NCBI GenBank assembly: GCA_017456685.1
Contig: JAFTIV010000153.1
Span: 1-9,300, forward strand
Origin: Clostridia bacterium
GTDB lineage: Bacteria > Bacillota > Clostridia > Oscillospirales > CAG-272
DNA: 9,300 bases
Direction of reading: 5' to 3'
Shown: in pieces, positions 1-6,271 of the stretch
How positions within the stretch are numbered: the first letter of the stretch is position 1
Layout: every line of letters begins with the position of its first letter
Program-made: the position numbers and the translations under genes
The notes under the pieces: generated by a model
Seen by the model: the letters and a program-made list of their open reading frames with translations, nothing else
The model's database searches: none
Told to the model about the DNA's origin: nothing

Positions 1-93
1 AGTATATCATATGTGCATTTAACTGTCAATCTCTAAACGGTGTCTGTTATGTTATTTTTCTAAACAAAAGCAACTAAAATCGTCAATTTATAT

Positions 94-120
94 TTACTTT
101 TAAAAAAGTAATGATATAAT
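94..120 (+). promoter_or_regulatory. Probable sigma-A promoter with an overlapping inverted repeat
   Basis: The extended -10 box TGATATAAT lies at 112-120. The best -35 candidate, TTTACT at 94-99, sits only 15 bases upstream of TATAAT, so the extended -10 probably carries the promoter. An inverted repeat with 8-base arms (TTACTTTT, 2-base centre, AAAAGTAA) spans 94-111 and fills the -35 and spacer. This is where a repressor operator would sit, although an A/T-rich chance palindrome is also possible. The unit downstream is only about 130 bases long and ends at the hairpin at 231-258. Confidence 0.55.
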
Positions 121-126
121 TTAACA

Positions 127-258
127 AAGAGAAAAGTCTAAGAAAAAGGGACTATGACAGAGAGAATAAGGGCGCTTTTCGACACAAGGAAATAAAGACC
201 TTAAAGGGCGCTACTATAATTTACATAAAGAAAAAGCACCGAGCTTCGGTGCTTTTTT
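127..258 (+). ncRNA. Possible small RNA or leader transcript between a promoter and a terminator
   Basis: Transcription from the promoter at 94-120 would start near 127 and stop at the hairpin at 231-258, giving an RNA of about 130 bases. Within it the 9-mer AAGGGCGCT occurs twice (168-176 and 204-212). A 13-codon frame (ATG at 154, stop at 193-195, peptide MTERIRALFDTRK) follows a purine-rich stretch AAAAAGGG. I do not recognise an RNA family. It could be a non-coding RNA, a tiny peptide gene, or the remains of a leader. Nothing else coding is visible in the first 300 bases. Confidence 0.3.
231..258. terminator. Bidirectional intrinsic terminator
   Basis: The arms AGCACCGA (235-242) and TCGGTGCT (246-253) pair around a 3-base loop, and flanking A and T runs extend the stem to 12 pairs. 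T runs follow the stem on both strands. It would therefore end the short + strand unit and also the minus-strand glycosidase whose stop codon is at 302-304. Confidence 0.85.
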
Positions 259-301
259 GCGTTATATAGACACTCTCTTGGACATAAGAGCTTGAATTGC
301 C

Positions 302-1399
302 TCATTTTTTTGATTTTTCAAAGTCCTTGTCCGCAAGGGCGCAGAAGGTCTTAATTAGCTCCTCCTCCTTGGGGTCGTAGGGGCGTAGGCTTGGACGATA
401 AAGGTCGTGGAACCACTTTGTAAAATCTATCGGTGCGTTTTTGTCGTCGCGATACCAATTCCAATGCGCCTCATACGGCTCAAAGGTTTGATATTTTCCT
501 GCGACAAAGCCCCAGTTGTAACAGCCGATATTTTCAAGATAAAAGAGTGGAAAGTTGTCAAAAACTGTGTTTCCTGTGCATCTTGCGAGCCACTCTGTGT
601 TTATAATCGGTCTTCCAAGCTCCTTTAGATGCTTTATCACGCGAATGTGCTCGGTGTAGGTGCTATAGTTGTGATAGGTTATAATGTCGGAGTTCGCAAG
701 CGCGTATTCGTTTAGCTCGCTTGTATGGAAGTCCTCGAGGTCAAACCACCACGCGCCAATAGTAAGTGGCTGAGAGGGGTTTATCGCACGCACGGTTTCA
801 AGCATACGCACAAGGTGAGGCATAGTAACCCCCTCGCGACGGCTGTTTCCGGGCTCATTAAAGAGGTCCCACATTAGAATTCGAGGGTCGTCCTTATAAA
901 GCGTGACAATCTCCTTGACCATTCTAAAATAGTCGTCAGCGCTTTCCTCGTTGTCAAAATAGAAGTGAGGGGCAGGACCTGAGTGCGCGCCGTGCTGAGA
1001 ATGCTTTTTTCCACCGTGATAGCCAATGTCATAGGTCTGCTCGCCAACATACGGCTCGCGCCAAAGCTCGGTTTTCGGGGGCATACAGTCGTTTGCTAAG
1101 ACAATCATACACGAAATGCCATAGCTTGCACAAAGGGCAATGTATCTCTCAAAGCGCTCAAGGAACGAGTCGTGCTCGTCGCGCCAAACAACATATTCAA
1201 GAATAAGCCTAACCGAGTTAAAGCCAAGATCCTTCATAAGCTCAAGCTCGCGCTCAGTGGTCTTAAGGCGCTTTTCAAAGCCGAGAGCTTGCCACTGGTC
1301 AACCCTGTTTACGCAATCCGCGCTCATATAATTACAGCCTCTTATCCAAGGTCTTGAGCAGTACCATTCCCAAGCCCTTTCCTTGCTCCATCTCTCCAT
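302..1399 (-). CDS. Intracellular GH5-type (clan GH-A) glycoside hydrolase, of a kind often labelled 1,4-beta-xylanase or cellulase-family
   Basis: This is a retaining glycosidase of the (beta/alpha)8 barrel type. In the 365-residue form chosen here, the acid/base is Glu182 in DLFNEPG and the nucleophile is Glu269 in INTEWLAR. Other family-like blocks are WIRGCNYMSA near the N terminus, MKDLGFNSVRLILEY (strand 2 region), NPSQPLTIGAWW, DIITYHNY, and NWGFVAGKYQTF with WFHDLYR near the C terminus. The open frame runs back to 1441, but the start at 1397-1399 is preferred: AAGGAG lies 6 bases upstream, while the longer start would fall almost at the predicted transcription start. There is no signal peptide, so it should act in the cytoplasm on imported oligosaccharides. 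Length is normal for the family. The fold and mechanism are clear, but the exact substrate (xylo-, manno- or gluco-oligosaccharide) cannot be read from the sequence. Confidence 0.88.
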   Translation of the reverse strand: MERWSKERAWEWYCSRPWIRGCNYMSADCVNRVDQWQALGFEKRLKTTERELELMKDLGFNSVRLILEYVVWRDEHDSFLERFERYIALCASYGISCMIVLANDCMPPKTELWREPYVGEQTYDIGYHGGKKHSQHGAHSGPAPHFYFDNEESADDYFRMVKEIVTLYKDDPRILMWDLFNEPGNSRREGVTMPHLVRMLETVRAINPSQPLTIGAWWFDLEDFHTSELNEYALANSDIITYHNYSTYTEHIRVIKHLKELGRPIINTEWLARCTGNTVFDNFPLFYLENIGCYNWGFVAGKYQTFEPYEAHWNWYRDDKNAPIDFTKWFHDLYRPSLRPYDPKEEELIKTFCALADKDFEKSKK

Positions 1400-1405
1400 A
1401 AAAAG

Positions 1406-1411
1406 CTCCTT
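1406..1411 (-). promoter_or_regulatory. Ribosome binding site that decides the glycosidase start
   Basis: On the minus strand AAGGAG is followed by six bases and then ATG (codon at 1397-1399). The upstream in-frame ATG at 1439-1441 lacks this and lies only a few bases after the predicted transcription start. Confidence 0.8.
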
Positions 1412-1452
1412 AAAGCAAAAAATCATTCGGGGCAAAATCACCCCTTAAAAAC

Positions 1453-1481
1453 AGTATATCACAAAAAAATTTCCTTTTCAA
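1453..1481 (-). promoter_or_regulatory. Promoter of the GH5-type glycosidase gene
   Basis: On the minus strand the -35 box is TTGAAA (1476-1481), followed by a 17-base spacer and a -10 box TATACT (1453-1458) with the extended TGA in front. The implied 5' leader is about 45 bases. It is back-to-back with the + strand promoter at 1486-1514, with only 4 bases between the two -35 boxes. Confidence 0.75.
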
Positions 1482-1485
1482 CACC

Positions 1486-1514
1486 TTGCAAAGATTACAT
1501 TTATATGATACAAT
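1486..1514 (+). promoter_or_regulatory. Promoter of the small protein and nuclease operon
   Basis: TTGCAA (1486-1491), a 17-base spacer and TACAAT (1509-1514) with an extended TGA before it. The strong ribosome binding site AGAGGAGG (1532-1539) follows, and the start ATG is at 1544. Confidence 0.75.
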
Positions 1515-1543
1515 AAAATAGGAATATATTTAGAGGAGGCATT

Positions 1544-1939
1544 ATGAGAGTAATAGTTTGCTTAGACGATGATTTGGGTATGCTTTTCGGCAGAAAAAGG
1601 CAGAGCAGGGACTCAGCCGTGCTTGAGGACATTAAGGCTGAGTATGGCGAGATTGTGATTTTGCCATTTTCTCAAAGGCTTATTGAGCCCTCGGGAATAA
1701 AATACACCCTTAAGGAAACAGAAAATGATTTTAAAAGGGGAGAAACTATCTTTCTTGAAAGCATAGACCCTGCAAGGCTTGGCGATAAAATTGACGAGCT
1801 TGTAATTTATAGATGGAACCGCAGATATTTGGCAGATATGAAATTCACCCTTAGCCTTGCGGACTTTAAAAGAGTGGGCGTGAAGGAATTTGCAGGTAGC
1901 TCACACGACAAAATCACAAAGGAGATTTTTAAGAGATGA
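1544..1939 (+). CDS. Conserved small protein of unknown function, cotranscribed with a nuclease lipoprotein
   Basis: 131 residues, cytoplasmic, with no signal peptide or membrane segment. The N terminus reads MRVIVCLDDDLGMLFGRKRQ followed by SRD: a hydrophobic beta strand, an acidic patch, then a basic loop. From memory, Clostridium-group relatives share a 'DD.xGM.F..RRQS.D' start and are sometimes named ribonuclease Z. That name is not supported here, because no HxHxDH metallo-beta-lactamase motif is present. The start is secure: AGAGGAGG lies a few bases upstream and a good promoter precedes it. Its last codons overlap the next start in an ATGA junction at 1936-1939, so translation of the two is probably coupled. 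This suggests, but does not prove, a shared role with the nuclease. The function is unknown. Confidence 0.85.
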   Translation: MRVIVCLDDDLGMLFGRKRQSRDSAVLEDIKAEYGEIVILPFSQRLIEPSGIKYTLKETENDFKRGETIFLESIDPARLGDKIDELVIYRWNRRYLADMKFTLSLADFKRVGVKEFAGSSHDKITKEIFKR

Positions 1940-2922
1940 AAAGATTTTTAGCGACAGTTGCGCTTCTTTTGGCGCTTTGTATGTCATTTGCGGGCTGTGA
2001 TTTTCTACCGACAGCAAGCTCATCGAGCTCGTCAAGCTCGTCGAGTGAGAGCTCCAGCACACCCGACATTGGCTCTGGAACAATAGATAACATTCCGCCA
2101 TATGCTGGCAACTCATATGTTCACATAAACGACGGAATTCCGTCCTTTACCGCCGACGAGATTACAACAACCGCCTATGAGTTTTATAGTGAGCTTGACA
2201 GCCTTGGCAGATGTGGCTACGCAGAGGCGTGCATAGGCAAGGAGCTTATGCCAACAGAGGACCGCGGAAGCATAAGCAGTGTTTCCCCATCGGGCTGGGT
2301 TCAGGCATCGTACGATTGCGTTGACGGTGGATACCTCTATAACCGCTGTCACCTAATCGGCTTCCAGCTAACAGGCGAGAACGCGAATAAAAAGAACCTT
2401 ATCACAGGCACAAGATACCTAAATAACGAGGGAATGCTTCTTTTTGAGAATATGGTTGCCGACTATATAAGAGAAACAAATAATCATGTTATGTACCGCG
2501 TAACACCACTTTATGCAGGAAGCAACCTTGTTGCAAGCGGTGTCCAGATTGAGGCATATTCCGTTGAGGACGAGGGAGATGGCATTGAGTTCAATGTTTA
2601 CTTCTATAATGTTCAGCCACTTATCTACATAAACTACGCAACAGGCGAGAGCCGTCTTGCAACCGAGGGCGAAATTATCGTTCCTCAGCCAACCCCCGAC
2701 GACTCAAGCTCAAGCGAGGACACAAGCAGTAGCGAGCAAGAAAGCTCAAGCGCTGACACAGAGGAGCACGACTATGTGCTTAACACTAACACAAAGAAAT
2801 TCCACAGCCCAAGCTGTAGCTCAGCAACCGATATGAGCGCACAAAACCGTCAGGACTACCACGGCACACGCCAAGGCGTTCTCGATATGGGCTATGAGCC
2901 CTGCGGAAAGTGCAAGCCGTAA
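1936..2922 (+). CDS. Surface lipoprotein DNA/RNA non-specific endonuclease (NucA/EndA-like) with a C-terminal Cys/His module
   Basis: 328 residues in five parts. A lipoprotein signal peptide (1-20) ends at FAG|C with Cys21 as the lipid site; Phe at -3 is not the usual residue. A Ser-rich tether follows (28-41, ten Ser in a row). The beta-beta-alpha-metal nuclease domain spans about 78-236. A second Ser/Glu/Thr linker runs about 252-276. The C-terminal module (about 279-328) has FHSPSC and CGKC, with His290, Cys294, Cys323 and Cys326 as likely zinc ligands, as in Ada-like tails of other secreted nucleases. The catalytic His is His139 in NRCHLIG, the counterpart of DRGH, and Asn154 is a plausible metal ligand. 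The block KKNLITGTRYLN is typical of the Gram-positive family. It probably degrades extracellular nucleic acid at the cell surface for nutrition or DNA uptake. The start is fixed by the 4-base overlap with the upstream gene. Confidence 0.9.
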   Translation: MKRFLATVALLLALCMSFAGCDFLPTASSSSSSSSSSESSSTPDIGSGTIDNIPPYAGNSYVHINDGIPSFTADEITTTAYEFYSELDSLGRCGYAEACIGKELMPTEDRGSISSVSPSGWVQASYDCVDGGYLYNRCHLIGFQLTGENANKKNLITGTRYLNNEGMLLFENMVADYIRETNNHVMYRVTPLYAGSNLVASGVQIEAYSVEDEGDGIEFNVYFYNVQPLIYINYATGESRLATEGEIIVPQPTPDDSSSSEDTSSSEQESSSADTEEHDYVLNTNTKKFHSPSCSSATDMSAQNRQDYHGTRQGVLDMGYEPCGKCKP

Positions 2923-2936
2923 TTCAAAATCAAAAT

Positions 2937-2966
2937 AAAAGAGCAAGACCGCGGTCTTGCTCTTTT
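2937..2966. terminator. Bidirectional terminator between convergent operons
   Basis: A perfect 30-base palindrome is centred at 2951/2952, with the core GAGCAAGACCG paired to its complement and A and T tracts at the ends. It lies 14 bases after the nuclease stop and 2 bases after the stop of the convergent transglutaminase gene. It can therefore serve as the intrinsic terminator for both. Confidence 0.9.
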
Positions 2967-2968
2967 TG

Positions 2969-4072
2969 TTATTTCTTGTTTTTTGGAAACAGCTCAAGGG
3001 CGAAATAGCCGTTGCTCTGTAGATATAAACAGTCCTCGGTCGAGTAGCCCATTTTCAAGAAGCCATCGGCTAAGGCTGACGAAACGGTTGCCTCGTTAAG
3101 CTCGGGCGACACTCTAATATATAAAAACCTGTGCTTGTCGCCGTTTTCCTTGAGAATGTGCGTGATTTTTTCTGTTATTTGCTCAGGCTCGGTAAAATAC
3201 AAGCCCATTTTGTGGTAATAGTTATATTCCGTTGAATTGCAAACAAGATCGGGGCATTCCTCGTCAAGCGAGTGAAAGTGTGTGTCCCTTACATCCTCGT
3301 CGGTTACATTAAAATAACAATATTGTGGAATGTCGATATCGGTTGAAGAGCTCTCGTTATAGGTAACATCAAGGTGATACCAGTTACCACCAAGCTTGAT
3401 TGCAAGCCACGCGTGTCCGCATTTGTACTCAGGTGAGCCTGCGTCGGCTAAAACATTAGCAACCTCAAGCCCTCTGCGCTGAAAAATGAATTGAGCAAGG
3501 CGACTGATGCCGTAGCAGACCGCGCGCCCCGTCTTTATAAGCCCAACAGGAGTGAAGATTTCCTGAAACTCGCGCTCCTCGTGCTCCGTGCCTTGCTCGT
3601 AGGTGTCGCTATAATCAAAGCTTCTAACAATATAGTCGTGAACCTCAAGCTCGAGCTCGAACGGGTCGGTTATGTGGTCGAAATTGTGCAAAATTCCGTA
3701 AAGTAGCTTGTTGATTTCGCAAATCTCGTCGTCGGTGTAGGTTGGCGTGTCAGCGCCTATTGAGATAATGGCATCAAGCCCGAGCCTTAAATCGTCATAG
3801 GCGACATAGTAAAGCTCAGGACAGTCCCAAATTATGTAGCGATATACCTTTTGTATGTCAATGTCAAACCAGTTTTCGTACTTGCCATATTCGAAGCATT
3901 CAAGCTCGGGGTGCTTTTCGCACTCAGGCCACCACCGCTTGTCCGCTAAGAAAAACATCTTGCGCTGATTTTTGAGCAGATTTTCAAGCAAAAACACATA
4001 AAAATCCTTCTCCATATCGCAAAGACGAGAAAAGAAATATCTCTTTTCCAAATTAAAATCCGCAGGTAGCAT
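2969..4072 (-). CDS. Transglutaminase/papain-fold (Transglut_core-like) cytoplasmic protein
   Basis: 367 residues with a clear catalytic triad in the order expected for the transglutaminase-like core. Cys186 lies in GRAVCYGISR, His220 in KCGHAWLAIK and Asp235 in WYHLDVTYN. The core occupies about 140-245. The N-terminal 130 residues are aromatic and acidic, and the C-terminal 100 residues (about 280-367) form an extra region I do not recognise. Bacterial members of this fold are usually proteases, peptidoglycan-linked enzymes or deamidases rather than true crosslinkers. No signal peptide or membrane segment is visible, so it should be cytoplasmic, which is less common for such proteins. AAGGAG (4078-4083) sits 5 bases before the start. 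It is the last gene of a three-gene operon, 31 bases after the arabinofuranosidase. Its substrate is unknown. Confidence 0.85.
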   Translation of the reverse strand: MLPADFNLEKRYFFSRLCDMEKDFYVFLLENLLKNQRKMFFLADKRWWPECEKHPELECFEYGKYENWFDIDIQKVYRYIIWDCPELYYVAYDDLRLGLDAIISIGADTPTYTDDEICEINKLLYGILHNFDHITDPFELELEVHDYIVRSFDYSDTYEQGTEHEEREFQEIFTPVGLIKTGRAVCYGISRLAQFIFQRRGLEVANVLADAGSPEYKCGHAWLAIKLGGNWYHLDVTYNESSSTDIDIPQYCYFNVTDEDVRDTHFHSLDEECPDLVCNSTEYNYYHKMGLYFTEPEQITEKITHILKENGDKHRFLYIRVSPELNEATVSSALADGFLKMGYSTEDCLYLQSNGYFALELFPKNKK

Positions 4073-4103
4073 AAAAACTCCTTAAATTAAATTTGCGCAA
4101 GGG

Positions 4104-5582
4104 TTACCTTTTATAAATAAGCATATTCCAGGAATGCTTTTTTAGGAGAGGGGAAGTGGCTGTAATTTCGCGCTCGGTTGGCAAAAGAAGCTCTTTTTCC
4201 TTGGTGTTTGTAGCCTTAAGGTCATCAAGGTAAAGCTCTGTGTGGCTACAAAGGGAGTAGCCCTTGTGGTCGCTCAGCTCAATTTCAAGCTCAAGGTCTG
4301 TGTCAAGTGAGCGATTGACAGCGAAAACAACGACCTCGCCCGCATCCTCGTTGTCAATAACCGAGGTGTAAAGGTAAGGAATGTCCCAGCCCTCGCTTGA
4401 TTTGTAGCCCTCGCAATCACACTCTGCACGCAGAACGGTTCCATTTCCGTGCATTGAGGCATACAAATAAGGATAGAAAATAGTCTGCCTCCAAGCGCCA
4501 CCGCCATTTTCGGTCATAATAGGCGCAATAACATTTATAAGCTGAGCAAGACACCCGATTTTTACGCGGTCACAGTTGTTTTGAAGGGTCATAAGCATAC
4601 AGCCGACCAAAAGCGCGTCCTCAAAATTGAATTTCTCCTCGAGAAGCGCAGGGGCGCTTTGCCACCTTGGCGCGGTCTTTTCTTCGTCCTTTGTCCTGTA
4701 CCAAACATTCCACTCGTCAAAGGAGAGATTTACCACCTTAGACGAGCCCTTTTTCGCCTTGATTTCATCGCAAATGCTTGCGGTTTCCTTGATAAAGCGG
4801 TCCATATCCTCGGCTCTTGCAAGAAAATCCTCTGTGCCCCTGTAGTTGCCATAGTAGCAATGGAGAGAGAGGTAGTCAATATAGTCGTAGGTGTGGTCAA
4901 GAACAGTCCTTTCCCACTCGCCAAAGGTTGGCATATGGTGGTCGGAGCTTCCGCACGCAACAAGCTCAATTGAGGGGTCAACCCACTTAAGAACCTTAGC
5001 CGTTTCGGTTGCAACGCGTCCGTATTCCTCAGCGGTCTTGTGGCAAATCTGCCAGTCGCCGTCCATTTCGTTTCCAAGACACCAAAGCTTGATGCCAAAG
5101 GGCTCCTCAAAGCCGTTTTGACGGCGCAAATTTGCATAGTAGGAGTCGGTTGTGGCATTACAGTATTCGATGCAATTTCTTGCCTCGTCAGCACCACGCG
5201 TGCCGAGGTTTACTGCCATCATAACCTCTGTGCCAGCGCGCCTTGCCCACTCCTGAAATTCGTCAATTCCAACCTCGTTTGACTCAACCGATAGCCAAGC
5301 CAAATCGAGCTTGCGAGGGCGTTTAGCTCTGTCGCCTATGCCGTCCTCCCAGTTGTAGCCAGACACAAAGTTTCCACCAGGATAGCGTACAACAGGCACA
5401 CCAAGCTCCTTAACAAGCGCGAGGGTGTCGCCCCTGAAGCCCTTGTCGTCAGCGCTTTCGTGCGTTGGCTCATATATTCCGTTATAAACCGCCCTGCCAA
5501 GATGCTCGATAAATGAGCCGTATATGCGACGGTCGATTTTTCCAATAGCATTGCTTTTGCTTGCTGTAATTTTTGCTTTCAT
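4104..5582 (-). CDS. abfA: Alpha-L-arabinofuranosidase, glycoside hydrolase family 51
   Basis: This enzyme removes terminal alpha-L-arabinofuranosyl groups from arabinoxylan or arabinan oligosaccharides by a retaining mechanism. The 492-residue length is normal for intracellular GH51. The catalytic barrel covers roughly residues 15-380 and a beta-sandwich the remainder. The acid/base is Glu172 in CLGNEMDG and the nucleophile is Glu290 in LSFDEWNVWY. Substrate-site blocks IYGSFIEHLGR, VVRYPGGNFVSGYNWEDGIG and VNLGTRG are all present, so the enzyme looks intact. There is no signal peptide, so it acts in the cytoplasm on imported oligomers. AAGGAG lies 9 bases before the start. It is the middle gene of the operon, 25 bases after the unknown 183-residue gene and 31 bases before the transglutaminase-like gene. 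The GH5-type enzyme nearby may work on the same imported chains. Confidence 0.95.
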   Translation of the reverse strand: MKAKITASKSNAIGKIDRRIYGSFIEHLGRAVYNGIYEPTHESADDKGFRGDTLALVKELGVPVVRYPGGNFVSGYNWEDGIGDRAKRPRKLDLAWLSVESNEVGIDEFQEWARRAGTEVMMAVNLGTRGADEARNCIEYCNATTDSYYANLRRQNGFEEPFGIKLWCLGNEMDGDWQICHKTAEEYGRVATETAKVLKWVDPSIELVACGSSDHHMPTFGEWERTVLDHTYDYIDYLSLHCYYGNYRGTEDFLARAEDMDRFIKETASICDEIKAKKGSSKVVNLSFDEWNVWYRTKDEEKTAPRWQSAPALLEEKFNFEDALLVGCMLMTLQNNCDRVKIGCLAQLINVIAPIMTENGGGAWRQTIFYPYLYASMHGNGTVLRAECDCEGYKSSEGWDIPYLYTSVIDNEDAGEVVVFAVNRSLDTDLELEIELSDHKGYSLCSHTELYLDDLKATNTKEKELLLPTEREITATSPLLKKHSWNMLIYKR

Positions 5583-5607
5583 TTTTTAATACTCCTTTTG
5601 TGATGGG

Positions 5608-6159
5608 CTATTGTAGCTCAACCTCTTGTAGGTCGATATAAAGCTCGCTCGAGTCGCCCTCTTGACCGAAGCGGTCGTTTATGTAAAGGAAATAATCCTT
5701 TTTTTCTGCCATATTAAAAATGTTAGTGTGAAGAACAGGGTCGTAGCCGTTTATAGGACCACAGCCAGTACCCGAAAGCTTGACCTCGTTGCCACACACC
5801 TCAACGCAAATCATACCATCATCGTATCTTCCGTCTTTAATTTCAAGGTCTAAGTCCTTCTTGTAAAAAACAGTATGAAGAGCAAGCTTGATTTTGTTGC
5901 AAAGCTCCTTTGTAAGGAAGGTCTCGTCCTCTATCTCCTCCTCAAGCATTTCGTCAATATAGGAATCTAACTCGCGCAATACACCATTTTCGTCAAACAT
6001 TTCATTTGTCGAATAGGCAAGCTCCATATATTTCTCGTAAAACGCATCCTTAGCACTATCAAAGCTCTCAAAGGCAAAAAGCTCCGTTACAAGGTCGTCC
6101 TCGTTGTAGCAGGTGTTAGGCAAGGATGTTTTTACCGATAAAACCCAAATGTTTTTCAT
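5608..6159 (-). CDS. Unknown acidic protein, first gene of the arabinofuranosidase operon
   Basis: 183 residues; I do not recognise a family. It starts MKNIWVLSVKTSLP, probably a beta strand, followed by an acidic helical middle (about 22-90; a Glu/Asp-rich stretch around DEMLEEEIEDET). The C-terminal half is beta-rich with GTGCGPINGYDP near 130-141. Cys residues occur near 17, 87, 117, 121 and 133. There is no signal peptide or membrane segment, so it is presumably cytoplasmic. AAGGAG precedes the ATG, and the promoter at 6190-6218 is just upstream. The tight spacing to the GH51 gene shows cotranscription, but general house-keeping co-location is as likely as a role in sugar use. Confidence 0.8.
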   Translation of the reverse strand: MKNIWVLSVKTSLPNTCYNEDDLVTELFAFESFDSAKDAFYEKYMELAYSTNEMFDENGVLRELDSYIDEMLEEEIEDETFLTKELCNKIKLALHTVFYKKDLDLEIKDGRYDDGMICVEVCGNEVKLSGTGCGPINGYDPVLHTNIFNMAEKKDYFLYINDRFGQEGDSSELYIDLQEVELQ

Positions 6160-6189
6160 TTTAATACTCCTTTAAAACAGGTTAATTCT

Positions 6190-6218
6190 ATTGTAGCATA
6201 CTAAGGCGAAAAAATCAA
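6190..6218 (-). promoter_or_regulatory. Promoter of the three-gene arabinofuranosidase operon
   Basis: On the minus strand, TTGATT (6213-6218), a 17-base spacer, and TACAAT (6190-6195) with an extended TG one base before it. It lies about 30 bases upstream of the first start codon, leaving a very short leader. No operator-like repeat is evident. Confidence 0.75.
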
Positions 6219-6241
6219 CAAAATAGATAGCAAATAAAAAT

Positions 6242-6260
6242 CCCTCGATAAAATCGAGGG
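6242..6260 (-). terminator. Intrinsic terminator of the membrane protein gene
   Basis: The 8-pair stem CCCTCGAT / ATCGAGGG has a 3-base loop. On the minus strand it is followed by ATTTTTATTT, and it lies 11 bases past the stop of the gene at 6272-7030. On the + strand the stem is followed by AAATAAG, so it acts in one direction only. Confidence 0.85.
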
Positions 6261-6271
6261 AAATAAGATAT

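Noticed and set aside
215..220. A second TATAAT on the + strand
   Set aside because: No -35 box is found at a suitable distance, and the transcript would contain only the terminator.
1901..2116. Minus-strand frames opposite the nuclease signal peptide
   Set aside because: They are created by the repetitive serine codons read backwards and lie antisense to a well-supported gene.
4581..5282. Several + and - strand frames of 70-155 codons within the arabinofuranosidase gene
   Set aside because: They are shadow frames of a complete GH51 coding sequence. They have no ribosome binding sites, and their composition is not protein-like.
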